NCBI GenBank assembly: GCA_026709415.1
Contig: JAPOSZ010000010.1
Coordinates: 1-42,115, forward strand
Direction of reading: 5' to 3'
Length of the DNA: 42,115 nucleotides
Origin: Flavobacteriaceae bacterium
Lineage (GTDB): Bacteria > Bacteroidota > Bacteroidia > Flavobacteriales > Flavobacteriaceae
Part shown: in pieces, positions 18,412 to 28,024 of the stretch
How the letters are laid out: the number at the start of each line of letters is the position of its first letter
Position numbering within the stretch: position 1 is the stretch's first letter
Notes under the pieces: generated by a model
Seen by the model: only the letters and a program-made list of their open reading frames with translations
The model's database searches: none
What the model was told of the DNA's origin: nothing
Made by a program: the position numbers and the translations under genes

Positions 18412-21345
18412 ATGAATTTAAACTTTTCTATAAAAGTTGTACCTATTGTGTTGTTAGCATTGATGTGCACATTTGCACTTAATGCACAACGTACAGTTAT
18501 GGGTACTGTTACGAGTGCCGATGGTCCATTACCCGGAGCATCGGTAGTCATTCAAGGCACTACCACTGGAACCGGAACAGATTTTGATGGGAATTTCTCG
18601 ATTGAAGTTTCTGATGGAGCTGTTCTTGAAATTTCATTTGTAGGCTATGTCACTCAAACAGTTCAAGTTGCTGGACAAGATACGATCAATGTATTCCTTG
18701 AAGCCGACAATCAACTGGAAGAGATTGTAGTTACTGGTTATGGTTCTCAACGTGAACGTGAAATCACTTCATCAGTGGTTCAAGTTACTGCTGAAGAATT
18801 CAACCGAGGTCCGATTACTAATCCAAGCCAATTGCTTCAAGGTAAAGTGGCGGGGCTCAGTATCTACAACAGAGGTGGTAATCCTAATGGGGGGGGCACA
18901 ATTCGATTGAGAGGGCTTTCAACCATTGGAGCCAATGTGCAACCACTCTTCGTGATCGATGGTGTTATTGGGGCCTCTTTAAATAATGTAGACCCCAATG
19001 ACATTGAAACCATCAATGTATTAAAAGACGGTTCTGCAGCCGCTATTTATGGTTCTCGAGGTTCTTCTGGAGTCATTATTGTGACTACCAAGGGAGGGTC
19101 TGTTGATGAGTTTTCACTTTCATACAATGGCCAAGTCGGGGTATCAAGTATTTTGGATCAAGTTGATGTTATGACAGCAACGGAGTTTGTCGAAGCTGGT
19201 GGAGTCAACATGGGGGCTCAAAACGATTGGACTGATTTGGTTACTCGGGATGCGTTAACCCATATTCATAATGTCTCTGCTTCTGGCGGATTTGGAAAAA
19301 CAAGCTTTAGAATGGCAGCCAATGTTCGAGAAGTTGAAGGTATCGTTGTGAATACTGGATTCAATCAGTTCAACACGAGAACCAATATCAATACCAAAGC
19401 CTTTAGAGATAAATTGACTATTGATTTTAATTCCTCTTACACCAAAAGAAATCAAGATAATGGAAATGCCGAAGTCATGGAGCATGCCACCTATTTTAAT
19501 CCAACGGCTCCCGTATGGTTTAGAGATACTCCTTTTCAAGAATTTTTTGCCCAAGCTCAACAAGATGCGGTGGGCGGATATTTTCAACCATTTGGATTGT
19601 TTAGAAGCTTCAATCCTGTGGCTCTTTCTGAGCAGGGACGCTATGAAACGGAGGTGATTGATCTGAACTACAGTGTTAATTTAAATTATCAATTAACAGA
19701 TTGGCTCAGTTTTACGGGGCAATATGCTTCTCAGCAATCACGGAATAATTATGAAGAATCAAGATCGGTTCAAGATTATCATACACAAAGAGCTCTTGGT
19801 AATCAAAGAGGAAACGTGACGTTTCAAGACACCGATTATAGCTTTTCATTATATGAATTCTACGGCACATTACGAAGAAACTTTGGGACAATCGATGCGA
19901 CCTTAACGGCTGGATATTCTTATCAAGAAGAAGATTGGTTTCAACGGCAGCTGTATTTACAAGATTTTCCAAATGATAACATCGATTACGCATTTAATTA
20001 TGGTGCTTCAGAACAGTTGACGGGTCAAGATGGCATTGCGATCAACAACACGTATTCCAATAGAGACCCAACGACAAAAATCATTGCCGGTTTTGCTCGA
20101 TTGAATCTAGTGATTGATAATGGCATTTATTTCAATGCTTCGGTGAGAAGAGAAGGATCCACTAAATTAGGAGAGGATGAAAAATGGGGCGTGTTTCCTG
20201 CTGTGGGACTTGGTGCTGATTTGAATCAATATTTAGGCCTTTCTTTTGATCAACTGAAGTTGAGAATAGGGTATGGTGAAACAGGATCTCTACCTGTTGA
20301 GTCTGGACTATCCCAGCAGACTTATACTTTTAATCCCAATGATGGAAGTACTCAAATCGCAAGAGCTACTAATCCAGATTTGAAATGGGAAAGTAAGGCC
20401 GAAACTAATATTGGAATAGAATTTAGTCAAGGAAATTTGAATGCCACCGTGGATTATTATACTAGAGAGATATCCGATTTTTTACTCAATACAGAAGTTG
20501 ATGCCGCTGTTTTCGGATTTGATAGAGCTTGGCAAAACTCTGGTAAAATGACTACAACAGGATTTGAACTGGCCGTTGATTATAATGTCAATAATGTATA
20601 CACTCCAGGAATTGTGCTTTCTACGTACAGTACTACTTTGGATGAATATGTGGTTGAAAATGGAATTGTGACTGGAAATTTAGGATCCCCCGGTCAAAAT
20701 CAAACGAATATGATCTTGGTAAGACCAGGTGAAAAAATTGGGCAAATTTGGGGACCGCGATTTGTTGGGGTTGATAATGGAAATCCTGAGTTTGCAGATA
20801 TTAATGGAGACGGTGTTCCAGTCCATGGTCAAGATAAAGCACTTGATGACAATGTCGATTTTGAAGTCTTAGGTTCAGGGATTCCTACACTCGAATTTGG
20901 GTTTTCAAACAATGTGTCATTTGGGAATTGGAATATCAATGCATTTTTTAGAGGAGCTTTGGGTCATAGTCTGGTTAATACGTTCAGAGCATTTTACGAA
21001 CCTAGAGTCGGTAGCCAATCTTCTTATAATTTTATCAATACCAAATTGGCGATTCCTGAGTTAACAACGGCTACTTTTAGTTCCCTTTATGTTGAAAAAG
21101 CGGATTTTGTCAAACTAGACAACTTGACGGTTTCATATATATTTGATTTACCAGAAGACTCTATTTTGACGTCGGCTTCTTTATCAGCAAACGTTCAAAA
21201 TGCCTTTGTCATATCAGACTATACAGGACCTGATCCAGAACCTTCGTTGACTGATGGAGGGAATGTGCTGGCACCAGGGATTGATCGACGAAACAGTTAT
21301 TTTACATCTCGAACGTTTACGTTGGGGGTAAATATTAATTTTTAA
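18412..21345 (+). CDS. SusC/RagA-type TonB-dependent outer-membrane importer (pair 1)
   Basis: 977 residues. A signal peptide (about 1-25) is followed by a carboxypeptidase-regulatory-like domain ('VMGTVTSADGPLPGASV...FDGNFSIEV'), a TonB box ('LEEIVVTGYG', near residue 105), a plug domain ('IRLRGLSTIG', 'FVIDGV', 'VLKDGSAAAIYGSRGSSGVIIVTTKGG') and a beta-barrel to the terminal 'FTLGVNINF'. Such proteins form the barrel under a SusD lid and import glycans or peptides with TonB energy. The partner susD starts 8 bp later. No glycoside hydrolase is adjacent; only an SGNH hydrolase diverges from it, so the ligand cannot be predicted. A G8 run occurs in the plug-coding region. Confidence 0.95.
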   Translation: MNLNFSIKVVPIVLLALMCTFALNAQRTVMGTVTSADGPLPGASVVIQGTTTGTGTDFDGNFSIEVSDGAVLEISFVGYVTQTVQVAGQDTINVFLEADNQLEEIVVTGYGSQREREITSSVVQVTAEEFNRGPITNPSQLLQGKVAGLSIYNRGGNPNGGGTIRLRGLSTIGANVQPLFVIDGVIGASLNNVDPNDIETINVLKDGSAAAIYGSRGSSGVIIVTTKGGSVDEFSLSYNGQVGVSSILDQVDVMTATEFVEAGGVNMGAQNDWTDLVTRDALTHIHNVSASGGFGKTSFRMAANVREVEGIVVNTGFNQFNTRTNINTKAFRDKLTIDFNSSYTKRNQDNGNAEVMEHATYFNPTAPVWFRDTPFQEFFAQAQQDAVGGYFQPFGLFRSFNPVALSEQGRYETEVIDLNYSVNLNYQLTDWLSFTGQYASQQSRNNYEESRSVQDYHTQRALGNQRGNVTFQDTDYSFSLYEFYGTLRRNFGTIDATLTAGYSYQEEDWFQRQLYLQDFPNDNIDYAFNYGASEQLTGQDGIAINNTYSNRDPTTKIIAGFARLNLVIDNGIYFNASVRREGSTKLGEDEKWGVFPAVGLGADLNQYLGLSFDQLKLRIGYGETGSLPVESGLSQQTYTFNPNDGSTQIARATNPDLKWESKAETNIGIEFSQGNLNATVDYYTREISDFLLNTEVDAAVFGFDRAWQNSGKMTTTGFELAVDYNVNNVYTPGIVLSTYSTTLDEYVVENGIVTGNLGSPGQNQTNMILVRPGEKIGQIWGPRFVGVDNGNPEFADINGDGVPVHGQDKALDDNVDFEVLGSGIPTLEFGFSNNVSFGNWNINAFFRGALGHSLVNTFRAFYEPRVGSQSSYNFINTKLAIPELTTATFSSLYVEKADFVKLDNLTVSYIFDLPEDSILTSASLSANVQNAFVISDYTGPDPEPSLTDGGNVLAPGIDRRNSYFTSRTFTLGVNINF
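18889..18896 (+). repeat. G8 homopolymer in susC (pair 1)
   Basis: Eight G in the Asn-Gly-Gly-Gly codons near codon 160, in the plug domain. Other wobble choices for glycine would have broken the run. Confidence 0.85.
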
Positions 21346-21353
21346 TTACGATA

Positions 21354-23021
21354 ATGATGAAGAATTTTATAAAATATTTGTTTGCCATCGCGACCGCTAT
21401 TTTTCTAGCTGGGTGTGACTTGGAAGAAGAGTTGGTTGGTCAATATACAGAACCAAATACAGTTGCCGGTTCAGAAGATAAAGATATCCCCCCAGACAAT
21501 AGTGGAGGGCAGTTTGATGGACAAATTGTTAATGATGAGTTGGAAGGGGCTTTTGCTAAACTGCGAGATGGTACGGCAGGTCATAATGGTTACTGGTCGA
21601 TTGTCACCGTTGGTGGAGATGACCTTTTTGTTGGACAAAAGGGTGGTGATTGGTTTGATGGCGGTACTTGGTTACAAATCCATCGGCATACCAATAATGC
21701 GACTCATGAAGGAACAAATAATGCTTGGGGAGCAACTTATGGTGCTATCAATGAAGCCAATAATGTTCTTTCAAGAGGCGGTCTTACTGATAATGAAGAG
21801 TCACAACTGAAAGTGCTTCGAGCTTTTTTCTATTGGAGGTTACTCGATACATGGGGAAATGTCAAACTCATAACGACTCCTGGTCAAGACGCCCCTCAAT
21901 CTTCGCGTTCAGAGGTTTTTAACTTTGTTGAGAAGGAGGTGCTCGATGCGTTAGGTATTAATGAAGTATCGGCTTCTATGGATTTGACCAATAGTCCTTT
22001 AACCACAGATGATAGAAAGTATCGAGTCAATCAATTCGCTGCTTTGGCTTTGTTGACTAGACTTTATTTGAATGCGGAAATTTATACAGGAACGTCAATG
22101 TATCAACAAGCCGTCGATGCTGCCACATATATTATTGATAATGGGCCGTACACCTTAAGTGATGAAAATCATAGCATTAGAAATCTTGCAAAACGAACTC
22201 CTGATGCTGCTACAGCCACTGCTGGAAACATAAACGATCCGGATAACTTAACGGGTTATGCAGCTGTTTTTGCTCCAAATAATCAGAATAATCCTGAGAT
22301 TATTTGGTCAGTTAATTTTGCTTCAAATTTAGGTGGGATGAATTTTGCTCAAATGACATTGCATTATGCGAGTCAAACGACGTTTAATCTTGCGAATCAA
22401 CCATGGAATGGGTACCAAACGGTTACAGAATTTTATGAGTCGTATGATTCCAATGATCGGAGATTATCGAATTTCCTTGAAGGTCCGCAATATGATTATG
22501 CAGGACGTCCGTTGATTGATTGGGCTGCCGATGATTATTCCGACACGGGAGCTCAAGAAGTCGATGTAAATTATACGCCTTTTAATAACGAACTAGAACC
22601 GAATGCTTGTCGACAATGTGGTGTACGTATGTACAAATTCAGTTTCAGACAGTTTCAACAGAATGATATGGATAATGATTTCCCGTTATTTAGATTGGGT
22701 GAAGTTTATATGAATCGGGGTGAAGCCCGAGCTAGAGCTGCCGGCGATTGGTCTCAATCACTTTCCGATGTCAATATGATTCGTCGTCGAGCGGGAGTGA
22801 CTGAATATACTTCAATTTCAGCAGATGAATATTTAGCTGAAAGGGGTCGAGAATTTTACCAAGAAGCACTGAGAAGAACTGATTTGATTCGATTTGGAGC
22901 ATGGGGAGATACTTGGTGGGAAAAGGATAGCCCATCCGAACCATTTAGAACTCTCTTTCCAATTCCACAGGGACAGATTGATGCTTCTAATGGGACCTTA
23001 ACTCAAAATCCTGGGTACTAA
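21354..23021 (+). CDS. SusD/RagB-type substrate-binding lipoprotein (pair 1)
   Basis: 555 residues with a lipoprotein signal ending 'LAGC' (Cys21) followed by Asp-Leu-Glu-Glu-Glu, an export signal typical for the surface of Bacteroidota cells. It has the helical TPR-like SusD fold ('VLRAFFYWRLLDTWGNVKLIT', 'PLFRLGEVYMNRGEARARA', 'VNMIRRRAGV') and the conserved C-terminal 'LFPIPQGQID...LTQNPGY'. It forms the lid on the SusC barrel and captures substrate. It begins 8 bp after susC, and a strong terminator follows the stop. Confidence 0.95.
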   Translation: MMKNFIKYLFAIATAIFLAGCDLEEELVGQYTEPNTVAGSEDKDIPPDNSGGQFDGQIVNDELEGAFAKLRDGTAGHNGYWSIVTVGGDDLFVGQKGGDWFDGGTWLQIHRHTNNATHEGTNNAWGATYGAINEANNVLSRGGLTDNEESQLKVLRAFFYWRLLDTWGNVKLITTPGQDAPQSSRSEVFNFVEKEVLDALGINEVSASMDLTNSPLTTDDRKYRVNQFAALALLTRLYLNAEIYTGTSMYQQAVDAATYIIDNGPYTLSDENHSIRNLAKRTPDAATATAGNINDPDNLTGYAAVFAPNNQNNPEIIWSVNFASNLGGMNFAQMTLHYASQTTFNLANQPWNGYQTVTEFYESYDSNDRRLSNFLEGPQYDYAGRPLIDWAADDYSDTGAQEVDVNYTPFNNELEPNACRQCGVRMYKFSFRQFQQNDMDNDFPLFRLGEVYMNRGEARARAAGDWSQSLSDVNMIRRRAGVTEYTSISADEYLAERGREFYQEALRRTDLIRFGAWGDTWWEKDSPSEPFRTLFPIPQGQIDASNGTLTQNPGY

Positions 23022-23049
23022 CAAAATCAATTCAAAATATTGAATTTAT

Positions 23050-23081
23050 AAAAGGGTTGTTTTGAGGCAACCCTTTTTTGT
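23050..23081 (+). terminator. Rho-independent terminator after susCD pair 1
   Basis: AAAAGGGTTG (23050-23059) pairs perfectly with CAACCCTTTT (23068-23077) around an 8-nt loop, continuing into a T-rich run. About 30 bp after the susD stop. Confidence 0.88.
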
Positions 23082-23461
23082 TTGTATTTGAAATACAAAG
23101 TAGTTCACATGGATGGTCTTGACAATGGAATCAGAAATTTCAGAGGAAGCGCTTTGCCCCGATCAAAAAGGAATTTGAAGTGATAGCTGTTAAAACAAAA
23201 CCTGATATTTGGAATCACTTTGTGATGCTATTAGAGCTGATTTTAGATTACTCGATGGATATCCAAAAGTCTATTATAGTGATTCAGATGTAATACTATA
23301 GAATCATCATGGAATTATGTTGCACTAGTGAGTTGAACATGGCAGAGGTTATCATGGTATTCAAGAATGGAATCTAATGGAAGAAGATGGGATTGGGCAT
23401 TAATGGCTCAGTTAGCATAACATAAATGCAATTGAGGCGTAAATGAAGCGCTTCTGATGCC
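23082..23461. other. Intergenic region without a recognisable gene
   Basis: Only short frames interrupted by stops are found on both strands. A few protein-like fragments (for example 'DAIRADFRLLDGYPKVYYSDSDV' near 23230-23300) hint at a decayed gene, but no family can be assigned. Confidence 0.4.
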
Positions 23462-23530
23462 ATTGCGTCAATTATTATAATTGACGCAATTGACGCGTGA
23501 TTGACGCATAGTTGACGCAATTGACGCAAT
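23462..23530. repeat. TTGACGC repeat array with perfect 13-bp inverted repeat
   Basis: Five TTGACGC copies start at 23481, 23490, 23501, 23512 and 23521 (spacing 9, 11, 11, 9; mean 10 bp, about one helical turn). One inverted copy, GCGTCAA, is at 23465-23471. The inverted and first direct copies form a perfect 13-bp inverted repeat (23462-23474 with 23478-23490) around TTA. The array touches the stop codon of the AlbA_2 gene at 23531. Looks like a cooperative protein-binding array; it may also act as a hairpin at the 3' end of that transcript. Confidence 0.85.
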
Positions 23531-24844
23531 TCAAATTTCATAATATGAACCCGCTCCTTTCAAGCTTGAAGATTTAAAAACTTTTTTTTCAACCAATTGT
23601 CTTAAATCTAAAGTTGCTTTATATCTAGAAACCGCACACAAAACTTGATATTCTTTATTCGTTATTTTCCCTTTATCTTTCACATACTGAATGGCTTTGA
23701 TCTGTTTTTCTGATAACCCCTTTGTTCTCAATAAATCTTTGGATAGATGATCTTTGTAAAGGGTTACTAAAATCCCTCCATTAAACTCTTTAATTTCAGG
23801 TTCTGGGAGTTCGTTTTCTAGGCATGAGTTGATTATTTTCAGTGTGCCACGTCCCCAAGAATCGATATAACCAGCCTTAAAACAAACATCAGCAATCAAT
23901 GGGTTTCTTGGCTTGGAAACATGGTGTACTTTTAAACTCTCTTCGTCAAGTCCTTCTGGTAGAGGGCCTTCGTTCCAGATAGATAATTTGTCATCATAGA
24001 CCCTCATTTGAATTTTTGCTCCCATATAAGTTCTATGGATCATAGCGTTCAACAACATTTCTCGGATAGCTGCTATTGGGTATTCACCTTTTTCGATTCG
24101 TTGTAACCCTTCAAAACTAACTCGTTGAACTAAGAATTTATTGTTTAAAATTCTAGGGACTTGAAATAACAACCAAGTGATATTTCCTTCTATTTGCTCA
24201 TGAAAAAGAAGATCCGCATCATCTTTTCCAAAACGCCCAATTTGTATAGCTACATTTGGATAAAATTTGTTGGGATCTTTCCCAAACAGAATCAATGCTC
24301 CTCGCTTCATTTTACCATTCTCCATCACACGGAGTTTTTCTAATAATTCTTGATTCGATACCCCATGGCTTGCAGGCATTCGGCCACTTTTAGACGCATC
24401 CTTTAAAAAAAGTTCAATACTTGAACTTTCAATATCCTCCATCGTCGCACGCTCTTCAACAATTTCATCCCATGTTTTCCCTGCTTTTTTTAATAAGAAT
24501 TCATTCAATTCAATTCCTTTTAGCTCTGTTTTTACACTTCCAGAACGATAGTAATAACGCCCTCTAAGGGATATAGGAACTAAGTAGGGATGCACAATAA
24601 TTTCAATACATTCTTGATCATTATCAATGAGAGCATTTATATCACAAATAATACCTAAATGATTTTGAATTTTTAAAGGGATCGTTTCCAATAATTTTTT
24701 AACCCCTTTTATTCCTACAAAATTTCCTTCATCATCTTTGCCTATGCATATCTTACCACCCTGAGCATTGGCAAAACCGCATATCCATTTTAGATGGTCA
24801 TCATGCCAACTCTGTTTATACTCGATGTTTTGTTTTTCTGACAT
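23531..24844 (-). CDS. AlbA_2 (Schlafen-like) / RecG-related ATP-binding regulator-like protein
   Basis: 437 residues. The N-terminus (about 5-130) is an AlbA_2 'putative DNA-binding' domain ('IEYKQSWHDDHLKWICGFANAQGGKICIGKDDEG'). About residues 240-350 match the GHKL-like ATP-binding region of such proteins ('AIREMLLNAMIHRTY', 'GPLPEGL', 'DSWGRGTLKI'). The C-terminus (about 380-437) looks like a winged helix. Often annotated as RecG-like, it has no helicase motifs. Function is unknown; transcription regulation or a defence role has been suggested for relatives. The TTGACGC array abuts the stop codon. It stands in tandem with a second, divergent member. Confidence 0.85.
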   Translation of the reverse strand: MSEKQNIEYKQSWHDDHLKWICGFANAQGGKICIGKDDEGNFVGIKGVKKLLETIPLKIQNHLGIICDINALIDNDQECIEIIVHPYLVPISLRGRYYYRSGSVKTELKGIELNEFLLKKAGKTWDEIVEERATMEDIESSSIELFLKDASKSGRMPASHGVSNQELLEKLRVMENGKMKRGALILFGKDPNKFYPNVAIQIGRFGKDDADLLFHEQIEGNITWLLFQVPRILNNKFLVQRVSFEGLQRIEKGEYPIAAIREMLLNAMIHRTYMGAKIQMRVYDDKLSIWNEGPLPEGLDEESLKVHHVSKPRNPLIADVCFKAGYIDSWGRGTLKIINSCLENELPEPEIKEFNGGILVTLYKDHLSKDLLRTKGLSEKQIKAIQYVKDKGKITNKEYQVLCAVSRYKATLDLRQLVEKKVFKSSSLKGAGSYYEI

Positions 24845-24905
24845 ATTTTTTGGATTATTGATTGTGATTCATTTCGCTATTAGTGAATTGAGTTTAATGT
24901 GGGGA

Positions 24906-24913
24906 CAAAACTA
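24906..24913 (-). promoter_or_regulatory. Candidate -7 element for the 437-residue AlbA_2 gene (TAGTTTTG)
   Basis: TAGTTTTG on the minus strand fits TAnnTTTG, 62 bp before the ATG at 24844. No obvious -33. If real, the two AlbA_2 genes are transcribed separately. Confidence 0.4.
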
Positions 24914-24972
24914 CATTTCGTGATAAGAGCATCTTCTTGTATCATTTAATTCTATAAATCCAGCAAGTCTTT

Positions 24973-26121
24973 TCAGTTTTGCTGGCGTTGAATGATCACC
25001 TTGAAAGTGTTGGTCACTCGATCATCAATGAAACGGATCTGTGGATAGACCCTAAGTGCTCGATGGATTCCACTTCCAAGTCCACGAAACGGTAAAATTT
25101 TGGACGCAAAAGAGGCCATGATTGGATTTCGAATGGTTGAAACACCCATTTTAATATTGTCAACGGTCATTCTGTTGGGAAGATGTCCTGGATTGATAAT
25201 TTCTATACGATTTGAAAAAACCAATATTTTGATTGAATCGGATATAAAGTAATCTCGGTGAATCAAAGCATTAGTGATTAACTCTTCTAATACGATTTTT
25301 GGTATTTCTGGTTCCCCGATTGAATTAAATCCCTGTCCGTTTTGTAGGTGTTTGATATGAGCGAGCACAAAACCCATCATATTCTCGAAAATAACTGAAA
25401 GTTTCCCTTTAATGTCTCGACTGTCTAGGTAATGAACATCTTCAATAATTTCTCCGGGAAAGGCGACTGCTTTGGCGATAAAAATCGGAAACCAAAACTG
25501 TGGTCTTTTGGCAAATAATAGGACGCCACAATAATTTAAATTCCCTTTTTTCGCCAATTTCATGTTCTCAAGAAGTTGAATAAAGGGCACATTAAAATCC
25601 TCTGCCTTTTTGCCAAATTCATTTTCAAAGAATTCATTAAAAAAATCTCGGTCGATATCAGATTCCGAAGTTTCATGAACTAAGGTAGCATCAGTGTGTC
25701 CCATTTTTTGGAGCATCCGCAACATTTCTTCACGTGCGATTATTTTACGCTTATCTGCCCCCGACTTGACATATAAATCCCCATTGTGATCCGTGTAGGG
25801 TTTATTCTCTCCCTCCTTAATGGAAATGACGATGACCTTTCCCCCGGGTAACGTAAAGTTTTGTGTATTCACGTTGATAGGGGGTTTCACATGTTGCGAA
25901 ACCGCATTCGATATATGTTGATTAATATGCTTGATATGATCCGGAGTAAGCCCAGATAATTCACCATTATCGGTCACTCCAATTAAAATCATTCCCCCAT
26001 TAGAATTACTATATGCAACCATCTCTCGAGCAAGACTTTCAGGGTGTTTGACATGGCTTTTAAATTGATGCTTAGAATCTTCACCATTATCGATGATCGC
26101 ATGGAGTTGCTCGATGGTCAT
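24973..26121 (-). CDS. Second AlbA_2 / RecG-related ATP-binding protein
   Basis: 382 residues with the same architecture: AlbA_2 domain (about 10-135; 'HQFKSHVKHPESLAREMVAYSNSNGGMILIGVTDNGE', 'LYVKSGADKR') and an ATP-binding region (about 255-360; 'IVLEELITNALIHRDYF', 'NPGHLPNRM', 'RGLGSGIHRAL'). It ends earlier than its neighbour and lacks the C-terminal winged-helix region. By eye the two share motifs but not overall identity, so this is an old duplication or two separate acquisitions. The gap to the next gene is about 130 bp. No TTGACGC copies are seen near it. Confidence 0.85.
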   Translation of the reverse strand: MTIEQLHAIIDNGEDSKHQFKSHVKHPESLAREMVAYSNSNGGMILIGVTDNGELSGLTPDHIKHINQHISNAVSQHVKPPINVNTQNFTLPGGKVIVISIKEGENKPYTDHNGDLYVKSGADKRKIIAREEMLRMLQKMGHTDATLVHETSESDIDRDFFNEFFENEFGKKAEDFNVPFIQLLENMKLAKKGNLNYCGVLLFAKRPQFWFPIFIAKAVAFPGEIIEDVHYLDSRDIKGKLSVIFENMMGFVLAHIKHLQNGQGFNSIGEPEIPKIVLEELITNALIHRDYFISDSIKILVFSNRIEIINPGHLPNRMTVDNIKMGVSTIRNPIMASFASKILPFRGLGSGIHRALRVYPQIRFIDDRVTNTFKVIIQRQQN

Positions 26122-26630
26122 TTTTGTTTTTTTTGAGATTTATAAAGATGCAGATATCACATGATATTCAGACGTTTAAGTCATGCAAAGTTGAAAAAAA
26201 ATCGACTCTTGAGAGAATAACTTGTCATGTTCATCAACTTACTTGGCGTGTATCTCCTCCAAAAAAGTCCAATGTTGCTTTGATTTTGTCATTCCAGACT
26301 CCATATACGATCATTTTTGAACCGAATAGGGCTATGAGAGGTTATTTCTTTCGAATCCCTTTTTAGTATTGTATAATCCAACACAATTGGGAATCTCTGT
26401 GATTCAAACGGTCAAATTGAGCCAATCATTTCAATCTGTTTTAACCGATTTCGTCATCAAAAATCTTTTGATCGAGAATGGTTTTGTAGAAAATTTAGAC
26501 TGATGGTCGTTGTCCCATCATAACTTAAATCCGATTAGGTAGAGTTTACTTGAGAATATAAGCCAATATTGAAGATGTAAAAGATGCGATAAATAGTTTT
26601 GGATGATGACCAATTATATTTCATTTCAGC
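26122..26630. other. Intergenic region without a convincing gene
   Basis: Lies between the start of the 382-residue AlbA_2 gene and the terminator of susCD pair 2. A plus-strand frame at 26124-26366 has no recognisable features. A 48-codon plus-strand open stretch ending with a TGA near 26500 reads protein-like but has no start codon and may be a remnant. No -7 element is evident for the AlbA_2 gene. Confidence 0.4.
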
Positions 26631-26666
26631 AAAAAAAAGGTGTTGCATTGAAAACAATACAACACC
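26631..26666 (-). terminator. Rho-independent terminator after susCD pair 2
   Basis: On the minus strand GGTGTTG-T-ATTG pairs with CAAT-G-CAACACC around TTTT (12 pairs including one G-U), followed directly by eight T. It lies 23 bp after the susD stop at 26690. Confidence 0.92.
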
Positions 26667-26689
26667 CCATGAACCAACAACTATTTGTT

Positions 26690-28024
26690 TTATTCGGATG
26701 CGTAACCTGGATTTTGAACCAACGCGTCAGAAATTTGTAATTCTTCTTTTGGAATTGGCAAAACACGTCTAAAATCCTCCAAGTTAAGGACCTCACCAGC
26801 TTTGTCCAAACGGACTAAATCAAAAAAACGATGGCCTTCAAAATTCAATTCGGCTCGTCGCTCATAAAGCAACGCATCGATGTAAGCATCAACGGTTGAT
26901 AGGTTTTGTATTTCTGACAATCCAGCCCGTTTTCTGATGATGTTTAAATCAGCAATCCCTGCTGATGGATCATTATCTTTTAGAACAGCAGCTTCGGAAC
27001 GAATTAAGTATAGCTCTGCCAAACGAAACACTTTGGCATTGTTTGCATTGTCGCTATTTGGATACTTTCCTGATTTATTCCTATTTCTGACAACGTTGAC
27101 AAAGTTGCTTCGATTATCCCCATCTTCAAAAAATGAAACCAGAGAAGCATCCGCATTGTATTCGTCTCTACGAATGAGAAAAGTATTGAAACTACTTTGA
27201 TCTTGGTCGTTAAATTCAATTTCAAAAATCGATTCTTTTGTGGCTTCAGTGGCTTCATACAAGACTTTTAAATCGGTAACAAGACTGAAGCCGCCTTCGG
27301 TAATGACCTTATTGGCATCATCAAATGCCGCTTGGTAATTTTTGAGATACAAATTCACCCGAGCACGCAAACTCAAAGCACCCCACTGACTGATGGCCCC
27401 AGTAGAACCCGTGCCAGCTAATAGAGGAATGGCTTGGTTTATATCACTAACGATTTGACGGTATGTTTCAGCGACACTATTTCGAGCTAAATCAGGAATT
27501 TGGTTAAAATCATTCTCCGGTATGGGTTCGGTTAATAAGGGTAACCCATAAATAGAACCATCATCATAGTGCTCCCCAAAAACTCTAAGGAGATCAAAAT
27601 AGGCCAAAGCCCTCAAAGCGAGAGCTTCCCCCAAAATACTATCGTCAACATCAATTTCAGACAGTTTTGAGATTAAAAAATTAGTCGAATTGATGACTTC
27701 ATAAATATCAACCCAACAATTACCAATCCATAAATTATTGATAGGGACCACTTTATTATCTAATTCTTGTTGAGAGTCATAAAACCCTTCAAAAACAGAA
27801 TTATCAGCTAATAAATCAGGATTTAATACATATTCAGTCCCGTAATAATCTGCATCTTGAAGAGAAGAATAGATTCCACTTAAGACCCCTTGAGCTGATC
27901 CAGTGTCAACTATGGCGGATTCGGTAGGCAATGATGTTTGAAGCTCTGGTTCTAAAACATCACAAGAACTGATGGTCACACAAACTATTAATATAAAATA
28001 TACTTTTTTCATCATCTTCATCAA
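26690..28024 (-). CDS. SusD/RagB-type substrate-binding lipoprotein (pair 2)
   Basis: 444 residues, short for the family (usually about 480-600). The lipoprotein signal ends 'ISSC' (Cys21) followed by Asp-Val-Leu-Glu-Pro-Glu. Typical SusD features are 'ALALRALAYFDLLRVFGEHY', 'VFRLAELYLIRSEAAV', 'LNIIRKRAGLSE', 'RRAELNFEGHRFFDLVRL' and a C-terminal 'VLPIPKEELQIS...VQNPGYASE'. It pairs with the SusC whose gene ends at 28025; the reading frames abut with no gap. It lies downstream of, and on the same strand as, the carbamoylase-dehydrogenase-aminotransferase genes, so it may serve the same substrate. Confidence 0.94.
   Translation of the reverse strand: MMKMMKKVYFILIVCVTISSCDVLEPELQTSLPTESAIVDTGSAQGVLSGIYSSLQDADYYGTEYVLNPDLLADNSVFEGFYDSQQELDNKVVPINNLWIGNCWVDIYEVINSTNFLISKLSEIDVDDSILGEALALRALAYFDLLRVFGEHYDDGSIYGLPLLTEPIPENDFNQIPDLARNSVAETYRQIVSDINQAIPLLAGTGSTGAISQWGALSLRARVNLYLKNYQAAFDDANKVITEGGFSLVTDLKVLYEATEATKESIFEIEFNDQDQSSFNTFLIRRDEYNADASLVSFFEDGDNRSNFVNVVRNRNKSGKYPNSDNANNAKVFRLAELYLIRSEAAVLKDNDPSAGIADLNIIRKRAGLSEIQNLSTVDAYIDALLYERRAELNFEGHRFFDLVRLDKAGEVLNLEDFRRVLPIPKEELQISDALVQNPGYASE

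Noticed and set aside
23531-26121. RecG helicase genes
   Set aside because: No helicase motifs are visible; the proteins have AlbA_2 and GHKL-like regions that are often mislabelled as RecG-like.
26124-26366. Plus-strand 80-residue frame beside the AlbA_2 gene
   Set aside because: No recognisable feature; composition resembles translated non-coding DNA.
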